Below, one piece after another: positions 35,374-43,373 of a stretch of 64,000 nucleotides of DNA. A program made the position numbers and the translations under genes. Within the stretch, counting starts at the first letter, position 1. Each line of letters starts with the position of its first letter. Location: positions 1-64,000 of the forward strand of contig NZ_ATJV01000024.1 of assembly GCF_000443165.1 (NCBI RefSeq), read 5' to 3'. Below the pieces are notes generated by a model, which was not told where the DNA came from, did not search any database, and worked only from the letters and a program-made list of their open reading frames with translations. The DNA is from Thauera terpenica 58Eu. GTDB taxonomy: Bacteria; Pseudomonadota; Gammaproteobacteria; Burkholderiales; Rhodocyclaceae.

Positions 35374-35514
35374 GATTTTTCCTCTGCACGCGCTCAAAGG
35401 CTGTGCTGGCGCCCCCTGGCGCAGGGCCTGACTTGAGGCCGCACCGCCAAGTGGCTACATTTACGGGTTTTGCGGGTGACCTGCGCCCGCGCCAAGTCCT
35501 CGATTTTACTTGAA

Positions 35515-36621
35515 ATGAACCCTCCTCGCGCCGATCGTCTGCAAACCTATGTCTGGGCCGCGGCAGGCCTTGCCCTGGTCGCGCTGTTCTGGCTGCTGGG
35601 ACCCATCCTGACCCCCTTCGTTGTCGGCGCCGTGTTCGCCTACATCGGCGATCCCGCGGTGAACTGGATGGTCGCACGACGCGTCCCGCGCACCCTCGCC
35701 GTGCTGCTCGTGATCGTCGCGCTGGGCCTGACCCTGATCGCGCTCGCCCTCATCCTGGTGCCTATGGTGTACCGCGAGGGCGTGCTGCTGATGCGCCGCC
35801 TGCCCGATCTGGTGGAGATGTTCAACGCTCAGGTAGCGCCCTTGCTGCAGGCAAGGCTGGGGATCGAACTGCAGCTCGAATCCGCCCAGCTCCGCCAGCT
35901 CATCGCCGACAACTGGACCAGCGCGCAGGACATCGTGCCCATCGTGCTGGGCCATCTCAAGACCGGTGGCATCGCAGTGCTGGCCTTCGTCGCCAACGTG
36001 TTCCTGATTCCGCTGGTGATGTTCTACCTGCTGCAGGAATGGCCGCACATCCTCATCGAGCTCGAGCGCATCGTGCCCCGCCCCTGGCTGGCACGGACGA
36101 TGCGCATCATCAACGACATCGACTCGGTGATGTCCGAATTCCTGCGCGGCCAGCTCTCGGTGATGATGCTGCTCGCGGTGTTCTACAGCCTGGGGCTGTG
36201 GCTGGCCGGGCTCAATTTCTGGCTGCCGGTGGGCGTGGTCACCGGGTTGCTGGTGTTCATCCCCTACGTCGGCTTTGGCGGCGGCCTGATCCTCGCCATC
36301 CTGGCCGCACTCTTGCAGGCGGAAGGCTGGCCACTGCTCGCGGGCGTGGCCGCCGTCTATGGTATCGGCCAGGTGGTGGAGAGCTTCGTGCTGACGCCTT
36401 ATCTGGTGGGCGAACGCATCGGCCTGCACCCGCTGGCGGTGATCTTTGCGCTGATGGCCTTCGGTCAGCTGTTTGGCTTTGTCGGCGTACTGGTCGGACT
36501 GCCGGTGAGCGCCGCGCTGCTGGTGGGGCTGCGCGAAGTGCGGCAGGCCTGGTTCGCCAGCCCGGTGTACCTGGGCAAGGAAACACCTGCGGTGGTCACG
36601 CCGCCGGATGTGGACGCATGA
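35515..36621 (+). CDS. AI-2E family membrane permease
   Basis: A 368-residue protein with about eight TM helices: LALVALFWLLGPILTPFVVGAVFAYIGDP, LAVLLVIVALGLTLIAL, then a long amphipathic segment with MRRLPDLVEMFNAQ. The C-terminal part shows FRGQLS-like FLRGQLSVMMLL and LGLWLAGLNFWLPVGVVTGLLVFIPYVGFGGGL with the conserved P-Y-G-G region. The family moves small solutes; the autoinducer role in the name is not general. Its TGA overlaps the hda ATG, so they are co-translated. Confidence 0.9.
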   Translation: MNPPRADRLQTYVWAAAGLALVALFWLLGPILTPFVVGAVFAYIGDPAVNWMVARRVPRTLAVLLVIVALGLTLIALALILVPMVYREGVLLMRRLPDLVEMFNAQVAPLLQARLGIELQLESAQLRQLIADNWTSAQDIVPIVLGHLKTGGIAVLAFVANVFLIPLVMFYLLQEWPHILIELERIVPRPWLARTMRIINDIDSVMSEFLRGQLSVMMLLAVFYSLGLWLAGLNFWLPVGVVTGLLVFIPYVGFGGGLILAILAALLQAEGWPLLAGVAAVYGIGQVVESFVLTPYLVGERIGLHPLAVIFALMAFGQLFGFVGVLVGLPVSAALLVGLREVRQAWFASPVYLGKETPAVVTPPDVDA

Positions 36622-37313
36622 TGAAGCAACTCGTCCTCGACATCCGCCCCGACGCTCCGCCCACGCTGGACAATTTTGTCGCCGGCACCAATGCCGAGCT
36701 GCTGGCGACGCTGTCGCTGCTGGCGTCGAGCGCCAGCGCGCGGCAGTTACCCGCACGCCACGTCTATGTATGGGGTGCGCCCGGCAGTGGTCGCAGCCAT
36801 CTGCTGCGTGCCACGTTAGCCCAGGCCCAGGCCAGCGGCCGCCCCACCCATGGCTTTGGCGCTGCCGACATCGCTGCCGTATTGCCCGAAACCCCGGACG
36901 CCGTGCTGGCGATAGACGACGTCGACCAGCTCTCGGCCCCAGCCCAGGTCGCGCTCTTCAACGCGTTCAATCGCAGCCGCAGCAACGGTCAGACGCTGCT
37001 GCTGGCGGGGCCGAGCGCCCCGCTCGGACTGGCGCTGCGCGAAGATCTGCGCACGCGCATCGGTCAAGCCCTGATCTATGAAGTCCAGGCTCTGGACGAC
37101 GACGCGCGCGCCGCCATCCTCCTCACCCTGGCCGCGCGCCGCGGCCTGCGCCTCGCCGACGAGGTGGTCGAGTTCTTGCTGCGCCACGGCCGCCGCGAGC
37201 TGTCCAGCCTGCTCGCCGTGCTGGACGCGCTCGATACCGCCTCGCTGGAGCGCAAGCGCCCCATCACCCTGCCCTTGCTGCGCGAGATGATGCAGCAGGG
37301 TCTGGAAATCTGA
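36618..37313 (+). CDS. hda: DnaA regulatory inactivator Hda
   Basis: Stimulates hydrolysis of DnaA-bound ATP after initiation, together with the clamp. It has 231 residues. It starts KQLVLDIRPDAPPTLDNFVAG; the short QLVLDI is the clamp-binding motif near the N-terminus. The AAA+ P-loop is GAPGSGRSHLL with Arg in place of Lys, normal for Hda. AIDDVDQL is Walker B and the C-terminal DALDTASLERKRPITLPLLREMM is conserved. The ATG overlaps the stop of the preceding gene. Confidence 0.93.
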   Translation: MMKQLVLDIRPDAPPTLDNFVAGTNAELLATLSLLASSASARQLPARHVYVWGAPGSGRSHLLRATLAQAQASGRPTHGFGAADIAAVLPETPDAVLAIDDVDQLSAPAQVALFNAFNRSRSNGQTLLLAGPSAPLGLALREDLRTRIGQALIYEVQALDDDARAAILLTLAARRGLRLADEVVEFLLRHGRRELSSLLAVLDALDTASLERKRPITLPLLREMMQQGLEI

Positions 37314-37437
37314 ACCCCTGATCCACTGGCCGCAAGGCAGGGCGAGCCCGCCACACCGGACTTCCGGATCCGGGCGCTGACAATGCCTTGCACGGGCCGC
37401 CACCAAGCCGACCCAGATCCTTCATTGGAGCTTCAAC

Positions 37438-38100
37438 ATGAATCTTGTTCTCTTCGACCTCGACAACACCTTGCTCGCTGGCGACTCGGACTTCGCCTGG
37501 GCGCAGTTCCTCATTGGCAAGGGCGTGCTCGATCGTGAACTGCAGGAAGCAAAGAACATCGAGTTCTATGAGCACTACAAGGCCGGCACGCTCGACATCC
37601 ACGCCTTTCTCGACTTTCAGCTCGCCCCGCTCGCGCGCCATCCGCGCACCGAGCTCGACGCCTGGCATCGCGAGTTCATGGAGCAGTCGGTACGCCCGAT
37701 GATCACCGCCCAAGCCCGCGCCCTGGTGCAGGAACATCTCGATAGCGGCGCCCTGGTCGCCGTGGTCACCGCCACCAACGCCTTCGTCACCGCACCGATC
37801 GTGCGTGAATTCGGTATTCCCCATCTGGTTGCCACCATCCCCGCCCAGGAAGGCGGCAGCTTCACCGGCAAGCCGCGCGGCCTGCCGGCGTTCAAGGAGG
37901 GCAAGATCGACCGTGTCGACGCCTGGCTGGAGTCCTACGGCCTGCATCTGGGCGGCTTCGAGCGCAGCTGGTTCTACAGCGACTCGCACAATGACCTGCC
38001 CTTGATGGGCAAGGTCTCGGACCCGATCGCGGTGGACCCGGACGACATCCTGCGCGCGCATGCAGATCAGCACGCCTGGCCGGTGATCTCGCTGCGCTGA
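37438..38100 (+). CDS. HAD-superfamily hydrolase (subfamily IB, SerB-like)
   Basis: A 220-residue phosphatase-like protein. Motif I is LVLFDLDNTLLAGDSD with the nucleophile Asp; motif II is VAVVTATNAF; motif III has KIDRVDAWL; motif IV is YSDSHNDLPLM with the Mg-binding Asp. The helical cap lies between 25 and 95. The family includes phosphoserine phosphatase and sugar or lipid phosphatases; the substrate here is undetermined. GGAG lies nine bases before the ATG. It sits between hda and pcnB, a conserved order in betaproteobacteria. Confidence 0.9.
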   Translation: MNLVLFDLDNTLLAGDSDFAWAQFLIGKGVLDRELQEAKNIEFYEHYKAGTLDIHAFLDFQLAPLARHPRTELDAWHREFMEQSVRPMITAQARALVQEHLDSGALVAVVTATNAFVTAPIVREFGIPHLVATIPAQEGGSFTGKPRGLPAFKEGKIDRVDAWLESYGLHLGGFERSWFYSDSHNDLPLMGKVSDPIAVDPDDILRAHADQHAWPVISLR

Positions 38101-38173
38101 GGCGCAAGCCGCGCTCGGCGCTTGCCTCCATCGGTTATCATTGCCGGCTTATGCAAGAACCCCCCTCTTCCCG

Positions 38174-39571
38174 ATGATCCGCAAGCTGCTGCGCAAGGTT
38201 TTCAAGCGCCCGGAGCACCCTGTCCGCCGCGAACCCGCCCATATCCCGGTCGAACACCATAAGGTTCGACGCGAACAACTCTCACCCGCGGCACGCAAGG
38301 TGTGCGTCGTCCTGCAGGAGAATGGCTACAAGGCCTTCGTCGTCGGCGGTGCCGTGCGTGACCTGCTCATCGGTCATCCCCCCAAGGACTACGACGTCGC
38401 CACCAGCGCCACGCCCGAACAGGTACGTGCCGCGTTCCGCCGCTCGCGCATCATCGGTCGCCGCTTCAAGATCGTGCATGTGATGAGCGGCGCGGAGACG
38501 ATCGAGGTCTCCACCTTCCGCTCCAGCCATGACACCGAGTCGGCACACACCGACGAGCACGGCCGCGTGCTGCGCGACAACGTGTACGGCAATCAGGAAG
38601 AGGATGCGGCGCGGCGCGACTTCACCGTCAACGCCCTTTACTACGACCCCAGCTCCGAGACCATTGTCGATTACCACCACGGCGTGGCCGACATCCAGCA
38701 GAAAACCCTGCGCATGATCGGCGATCCGCGCACGCGCTACCGTGAAGACCCGGTGCGCATGTTGCGGGCGGTACGCCTGGCCGCCAAGCTCGGGCTGGCA
38801 ATCGACCCCGCGGCCAGCCAGCCGATCCGTGACATGGCGATCCTGCTCGAGAACGTGCCCGCAGCCCGCCTGTTCGACGAGATGCTCAAGCTCTTGTTTT
38901 CGGGCTATGCCGTCAAGTGCCTCAAGCAACTGCGCGAGGAAGGCCTGCACCACGGCCTGCTGCCGTTGCTGGACGTGATCCTCGAACAGCCGATGGGCGA
39001 GCGCTTCGTCTGGCTGTCGCTGGAGAACACCGACGAGCGCGTACGTCAGGACAAGTCCGTCTCCCCCGGGTTCCTGTTCGCCACCTTGCTGTGGCATCAG
39101 GTGCTGGTCGCATGGAAAAGGAAGCAAGAGGCCGGAGAACACTCCCAGCCGGCCCTGTTCGAGGCCATGGACGAAGTGCTCGATGCCCAGGCGGGCAAGC
39201 TCGCCATCACGCGCCGCATCGTCGGCGACATCAAGGACATCTGGGCGCTGCAACCGCGCTTCGACAAGCGCGCGGGCAAGACCCCCTACCGCCTCATCGA
39301 GCTGCCACGTTACCGCGCCGGCTGGGACTTCCTGCGCCTGCGCGCGCAGGCCGGCGAAATCCCCATGGAGAGCGTCGACTGGTGGGATCGCTTCGCCCAC
39401 GCCGGCCACGATGAACGCGACGCGCTCATCCGCCAGGCCCCCGCCGAGGCCAGCCCAGCGCCCAAGAAGCGACGCCGCAAGCGGCGCAAACCGGCAGGCA
39501 GCGCGGCCGATATCAACACGAGTACCCAGCCCGCCGACACGCCCGCGGCCACGACCGGAGCAGAGCGCTGA
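38174..39571 (+). CDS. pcnB: Poly(A) polymerase I
   Basis: Adds 3' poly(A) tails that promote RNA decay. It has 465 residues. The nucleotidyltransferase core shows VVGGAVRDLLIGHPPKDYDVATSATPEQV with the catalytic D-Y-D, then RRFKIVHVM and RRDFTVNALYYDP. The neck is RYREDPVRMLRAVRLAAKL. The C-terminus is Arg/Lys-rich (KKRRRKRRK), a common RNA-binding tail, followed by a low-complexity Thr/Ala end. The ATG at 38174 gives the conserved start MIRKLLRKVF. Confidence 0.95.
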   Translation: MIRKLLRKVFKRPEHPVRREPAHIPVEHHKVRREQLSPAARKVCVVLQENGYKAFVVGGAVRDLLIGHPPKDYDVATSATPEQVRAAFRRSRIIGRRFKIVHVMSGAETIEVSTFRSSHDTESAHTDEHGRVLRDNVYGNQEEDAARRDFTVNALYYDPSSETIVDYHHGVADIQQKTLRMIGDPRTRYREDPVRMLRAVRLAAKLGLAIDPAASQPIRDMAILLENVPAARLFDEMLKLLFSGYAVKCLKQLREEGLHHGLLPLLDVILEQPMGERFVWLSLENTDERVRQDKSVSPGFLFATLLWHQVLVAWKRKQEAGEHSQPALFEAMDEVLDAQAGKLAITRRIVGDIKDIWALQPRFDKRAGKTPYRLIELPRYRAGWDFLRLRAQAGEIPMESVDWWDRFAHAGHDERDALIRQAPAEASPAPKKRRRKRRKPAGSAADINTSTQPADTPAATTGAER

Positions 39572-39597
39572 GCACGATCGCCGCTGCGGGCGACGCG

Positions 39598-40071
39598 GTG
39601 CGCGCCTTCATTGCCTTCGGCGCCAACCTGGGCGACCCGTCAGCGGCCTTCGTGAGCGCGCTGCAGCAACTGGGCGCCCTGCCGGGCACCCGTGTGGTGG
39701 CCCATTCCTCGCTCTATCGCACCGCGCCTGTGGGTGTCGAACACCAGCCCGACTACATCAATGCCGTGATCGAGCTCAAAACCATCGTCGCTGCACGTGC
39801 GCTGCTTGCCGCGATGCTCAACATCGAGCACCACAACGGCCGCCGGCGCGACTTCGCAATGGCACCGCGCAGCATGGATCTCGACCTGTTGCTGTATGGC
39901 GAGGCCACGATCAACGAGGATGACCTCCAAGTGCCCCACCCGCGCATGCATCTGCGAGCCTTCACCCTGGTGCCATTGGCGGAGATCGCACCCGAGATCG
40001 TCATTCCCGCGCACGGCAGGGTCATCGATCTCCTGCCCGGGGTGGCTGGGCAGGAGATCGCGCGTTGCTAG
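39598..40071 (+). CDS. folK: 2-amino-4-hydroxy-6-hydroxymethyldihydropteridine pyrophosphokinase
   Basis: Pyrophosphorylates hydroxymethyl-dihydropterin for folate synthesis. It has 157 residues: AFIAFGANLGDP, SSLYRTAPVGVEHQPDYINAV, NGRRRDFAMAPRSMDLDLLLYG with the catalytic D-L-D, and VPHPRMHLRAFTLVPLAEIAP. The start is a GTG at 39598 without a strong site; it follows pcnB by 26 nt. Deoxynucleoside kinase and panB follow. Confidence 0.95.
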   Translation: MRAFIAFGANLGDPSAAFVSALQQLGALPGTRVVAHSSLYRTAPVGVEHQPDYINAVIELKTIVAARALLAAMLNIEHHNGRRRDFAMAPRSMDLDLLLYGEATINEDDLQVPHPRMHLRAFTLVPLAEIAPEIVIPAHGRVIDLLPGVAGQEIARC

Positions 40072-40179
40072 CGCGTGCACCAATGGACGCGGCACTCCCC
40101 GGCTCTGTCGAGGCGGCGCAAGCTGCAGGCGTGCATCACCCAGTCAGAACCACCCCAGGCCGACAGCGGTCCAGCGCGC

Positions 40180-40210
40180 TTGACGAGCGCAGGGCCGCCT
40201 TGTGTATGCT
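40180..40210 (+). promoter_or_regulatory. Possible promoter of the dNK-panBC genes
   Basis: TTGACG at 40180-40185 precedes TGTATG (17-bp spacer) or TATGCT (19-bp spacer, 40205-40210), about 55 bases before the kinase ATG. It lies in the 192-nt gap after folK, which holds nothing else recognisable. Confidence 0.4.
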
Positions 40211-40263
40211 TGCTGCGGTTCATCTCCCATCCCGCAGCCAGGCAAGGGCAAAGGCGACTGCGC

Positions 40264-40902
40264 ATGCTCGACAAAGCACACTACATCGTCGTTGAAGGCC
40301 CGATCGGCGCCGGCAAGACCTCACTCGCCAGGCGGCTCGCCGAACGCCTGCAGAGTGAAACCCTGTTCGAACAGGCCGAGCACAATCCCTTCCTGTCGCG
40401 CTTCTATCAGGACCCGGAACGCTGGGCGATGGCCACGCAACTGTCCTTTCTCTATCAGCGCATGGACCAGCTCGCGGCGCTCGGACCGATCGGAGAAGAG
40501 CGTCGGCTGGTGTCCGACTTCATTATCGACAAGGACAAGCTGTTTGCCGCGCAGAACCTCAGCACTGACGAGCTCGCGCTGTATCAGCGCATCCATGACG
40601 ACATCAAACCCGCGCAAACCACCCAACCCGACCTCGTCGTCTATCTGCAAGCCCGCCCCGAGCGGCTGATGGAACGCATCCGCAAGCGCGGACTGGACGC
40701 CGAGCGCCACATCACCGAGGCCTACCTGCAACAGATCGCCGACCGCTACACGCGTTACTTCTACCAGTACGAGGCGGCCCCACTGTTCATCGTCGACGCC
40801 GGACAGCTCAACCCGGTCGACAACGATGAGGACTTCGAAATGCTGCTTGCCCGCCTGCGCGACATGCGCGGCTACCGCGAATTCTTCGGCTATGGCGGGT
40901 AA
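40264..40902 (+). CDS. Deoxynucleoside kinase family protein
   Basis: A 212-residue kinase of the dNK/deoxyadenosine-deoxyguanosine kinase family. The P-loop is VVEGPIGAGKTSLARRLAER; other signs are the lid-like RIRKRGLDAERHI with Arg, FIIDKDKLFAA and the acidic DYQ-like YFYQYEAAPLFIVDAG near the end. It probably phosphorylates deoxynucleosides in salvage; the specific nucleoside is not clear. The folK-dNK-panB neighbourhood is common in betaproteobacteria. The frame extends upstream into folK without conservation, so ATG 40264 was chosen. Confidence 0.9.
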   Translation: MLDKAHYIVVEGPIGAGKTSLARRLAERLQSETLFEQAEHNPFLSRFYQDPERWAMATQLSFLYQRMDQLAALGPIGEERRLVSDFIIDKDKLFAAQNLSTDELALYQRIHDDIKPAQTTQPDLVVYLQARPERLMERIRKRGLDAERHITEAYLQQIADRYTRYFYQYEAAPLFIVDAGQLNPVDNDEDFEMLLARLRDMRGYREFFGYGG

Positions 40903-40983
40903 ACCCTAGGCCAATTCCACGGCAATCAACTTGTGCAATGCACCATTTTGGTGAAAACTCCGCCCTCCCATAAGGAGCGATGA

Positions 40984-41799
40984 ATGAGCTATCTCCAGGA
41001 CCAGAAGCCCGTCACTCTGTTCGAACTTGGCAAGATGCGCGCGGAAGCTCGCAAGATCGTCATGCTCACCGGCTACGACGCGAGCTTTGCAGCCCTTCTC
41101 GGCCGTGCCGGGGTCGATGTCGTGCTGATCGGCGACTCCCTTGGCAATGTGCTGCAAGGGCAGAAATCGACCCTGCCGGTCACCCTCGAACACATGGCCT
41201 ACCACACCGAGTGCGTGGCGCGCGGCGGCGCGCGCGCACTGGTGCTGACCGACATGCCCTTCGGCAGCTATCACGAAAACCGCGAACAGGCGATGCGCAA
41301 CGCAGCCCGCCTGATGGCGGCCGGGGCGCAGATGGTGAAGCTGGAGGGTGGCGAATTCATGGCCGACACCGTGCGCTTCCTGGTCGAGCGCGGCGTGCCG
41401 GTGTGCGCTCACATCGGCCTCACACCACAAGCGGTCAATCAGCTTGGCGGCTATCGCGTGCAGGGCCGCAGCGATGAAGGCGCCGCCCGCCTGAGGGCCG
41501 ACGCGCTGGCCCTGGAGCAGGCCGGCGCCGCGCTGATGGTGATGGAGATGGTGCCCGCAGCATTGGCCACTGAGATCACCGCCAGCCTCAAGACCATGGC
41601 CACCATCGGCATCGGCGCGGGCCCGGGGTGTGATGGTCAGGTGCTGGTGCTGCACGACATGCTGGGCATCTTCCCCGGCAAGACGGCGCGCTTCGTGCGC
41701 AACTTCATGGCCGGCGCAGACAGCATCGAGGACGCGGTTGCCCGCTACGTTGCAGCCGTGCGTGAGGGCAGCTTCCCCGCACCCGAACACTGCTACTGA
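40984..41799 (+). CDS. panB: 3-methyl-2-oxobutanoate hydroxymethyltransferase
   Basis: Makes ketopantoate from 2-oxoisovalerate and methylene-THF for pantothenate. It has 271 residues: [34 protein letters not shown] with the Mg-binding [51 protein letters not shown] and [25 protein letters not shown] precedes the ATG. panC follows 81 nt later. The 2-oxoisovalerate substrate is made by the ilv genes farther along this window. Confidence 0.96.
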   Translation: MSYLQDQKPVTLFELGKMRAEARKIVMLTGYDASFAALLGRAGVDVVLIGDSLGNVLQGQKSTLPVTLEHMAYHTECVARGGARALVLTDMPFGSYHENREQAMRNAARLMAAGAQMVKLEGGEFMADTVRFLVERGVPVCAHIGLTPQAVNQLGGYRVQGRSDEGAARLRADALALEQAGAALMVMEMVPAALATEITASLKTMATIGIGAGPGCDGQVLVLHDMLGIFPGKTARFVRNFMAGADSIEDAVARYVAAVREGSFPAPEHCY

Positions 41800-41880
41800 C
41801 CCCAGCGCTGTCCGTATCCCTGATATCCCTGACTTCGTGCCCCTGACCGGCACGGCACTCAACCTCTTTGCGACTCCCCC

Positions 41881-42708
41881 ATGCAGATCCATCACACCAT
41901 CGCGAGCCTGCGCGCCGCCCGTGCCATCGCCGGCAAGGTCGCTTTTGTTCCGACCATGGGCAACCTGCACGAAGGCCACATCACGCTGATGCGCGAGGCA
42001 GGCGAGAAAGCCGACTGCGTCATCGTCAGCATCTTCGTCAATCGCCTGCAGTTCGGCGCCGGCGAGGACTTCGACCACTATCCGCGCACGCTCGCGGCCG
42101 ACTGTGAGATGCTCGCGGCAGCCGGGGTGAAACATGTATTTGCACCCGACGAAACCGAGCTCTACCCGCAGCCACAGCGCTACCACGTCGATCCGGCGCC
42201 CGCCCAGGTGTCGATTCTGGAAGGTGAGTTCCGCCCCGGTCACTTTCGTGGGGTGGCGACGGTGGTGCTCAAGTTGCTGAACATCGTCCAGCCCGACTAT
42301 GCCTTGTTCGGCAAGAAGGACTACCAGCAGCTGATGGTGCTGAGCAACATGGTGCGCGAGCTGGCGTTGCCGGTCGAAGTGCTGGCAGGCGACACCGTGC
42401 GCGCCGATGACGGGCTCGCGCTGTCATCGCGCAATGGCTACCTGAGCGCCGCCGAGCGCGCGCGCGCGCCCTTGCTGCATCAGCTTCTGTGCCGGATTCG
42501 CGATGCAGTGCGTGCAGGCGATCACGACCTGCTCAAGCTTGAAACCGACGCCCTCGACGCGCTCGCTGCCGCGGGCTGGCAACCTGACTACATCGCCGTG
42601 CGTCGGCGCGCGGACCTGCAGCCGCCGGTGCACATGGACGACGCCCTGGTCGTGCTCGCCGCTGCCAAACTGGGGCAGACCCGCCTCATCGACAATCTGG
42701 AAATCTGA
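41881..42708 (+). CDS. panC: Pantothenate synthetase
   Basis: Ligates pantoate and beta-alanine using ATP. It has 275 residues. The signature is [16 protein letters not shown] with the H-x-G-H nucleotide-binding motif, then [53 protein letters not shown] with the KKDYQQ motif, [17 protein letters not shown] and the C-terminal LGQTRLIDN. panD is not present here. It is the last biosynthetic gene of the block. Confidence 0.96.
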   Translation: MQIHHTIASLRAARAIAGKVAFVPTMGNLHEGHITLMREAGEKADCVIVSIFVNRLQFGAGEDFDHYPRTLAADCEMLAAAGVKHVFAPDETELYPQPQRYHVDPAPAQVSILEGEFRPGHFRGVATVVLKLLNIVQPDYALFGKKDYQQLMVLSNMVRELALPVEVLAGDTVRADDGLALSSRNGYLSAAERARAPLLHQLLCRIRDAVRAGDHDLLKLETDALDALAAAGWQPDYIAVRRRADLQPPVHMDDALVVLAAAKLGQTRLIDNLEI

Positions 42709-42839
42709 CGTCGCGGGGTAGCAGGCTTCGCTCCTGCTTGCACTCGGCCGTTCTTGGTACCACTCTATGTAAAATTCCGGCCGCGCAAGCGCGGCCACCT
42801 GGTGGCATTGTCATAGAAACTGAAGGAGGGAGAAAAGCG

Positions 42840-43286
42840 ATGGCGACGAGCGTTAAACAAGTCCTTGAGCAAAAAGGCACCACTTTCCACGCAGTACGTC
42901 AGACCGATTCGGTGTTCGACGCCCTGTCCTTGATGGCGCAGTTCGATATCGGCTGCGTGCTGGTCACCGAGAACGAGCGCCTGATCGGCATTTTCACCGA
43001 GCGCGACTATGCGCGCAAAGTCGTGCTCAAAGGGCTCATGTCACGCGATGCGCGCGTGGGTGACCTGATGACGGCCAACCCATGCACGGTCACGCCGGCC
43101 AGCACGGTCGATGAGGTCATGCACACCATGACCGAGAATCGCTTCCGCCACCTGCCCGTCGTGCAGCACGGCAAGATCATCGGCATCGTCACCATCGGCG
43201 ACATGGTGAAGTCCCTGGTCAGCCAGCAACAGCACACGATCAAGCATCTCGAGAGTTACATCGCCGGCGATCTGGCCGCAGAGTGA
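42840..43286 (+). CDS. CBS-domain pair protein
   Basis: A 148-residue stand-alone pair of CBS domains. The first (about 15-70) has DSVFDALSLMAQFDIGCVLV and ERLIGIFTERDYARK; the second (about 80-135) has PASTVDEVMHTMTENRFRHLPVV and GIVTIGDMVKSLV. The T-E-R-D-Y and T-I-G-D signatures bind adenosyl nucleotides in this family. The partner or effector is unknown. A strong GGAGGGAG site fixes the start. It ends in a bidirectional terminator shared with pepN. Confidence 0.9.
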   Translation: MATSVKQVLEQKGTTFHAVRQTDSVFDALSLMAQFDIGCVLVTENERLIGIFTERDYARKVVLKGLMSRDARVGDLMTANPCTVTPASTVDEVMHTMTENRFRHLPVVQHGKIIGIVTIGDMVKSLVSQQQHTIKHLESYIAGDLAAE

Positions 43287-43302
43287 GCTTTCCCCTGCAT
43301 TG

Positions 43303-43342
43303 AAAGCACAGCGCCGGGTCTTGAGCCCGGCGCTGTGCTTTT
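43303..43342. terminator. Bidirectional terminator between CBS gene and pepN
   Basis: A perfect 16-bp stem (43303-43318 with 43326-43341) and a 7-nt loop, with TTTT on the plus side and AAA on the other. It stands between convergent genes 16 nt after the CBS stop and 32 nt beyond the pepN stop. Confidence 0.9.
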
Positions 43343-43373
43343 GTGGGCCCTGCCTTCCGCGCCCGGAACACGC

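Noticed and set aside
42709-42839. Riboswitch or small RNA between panC and the CBS gene
   Set aside because: No recognisable conserved fold; only a ribosome binding site is clear.
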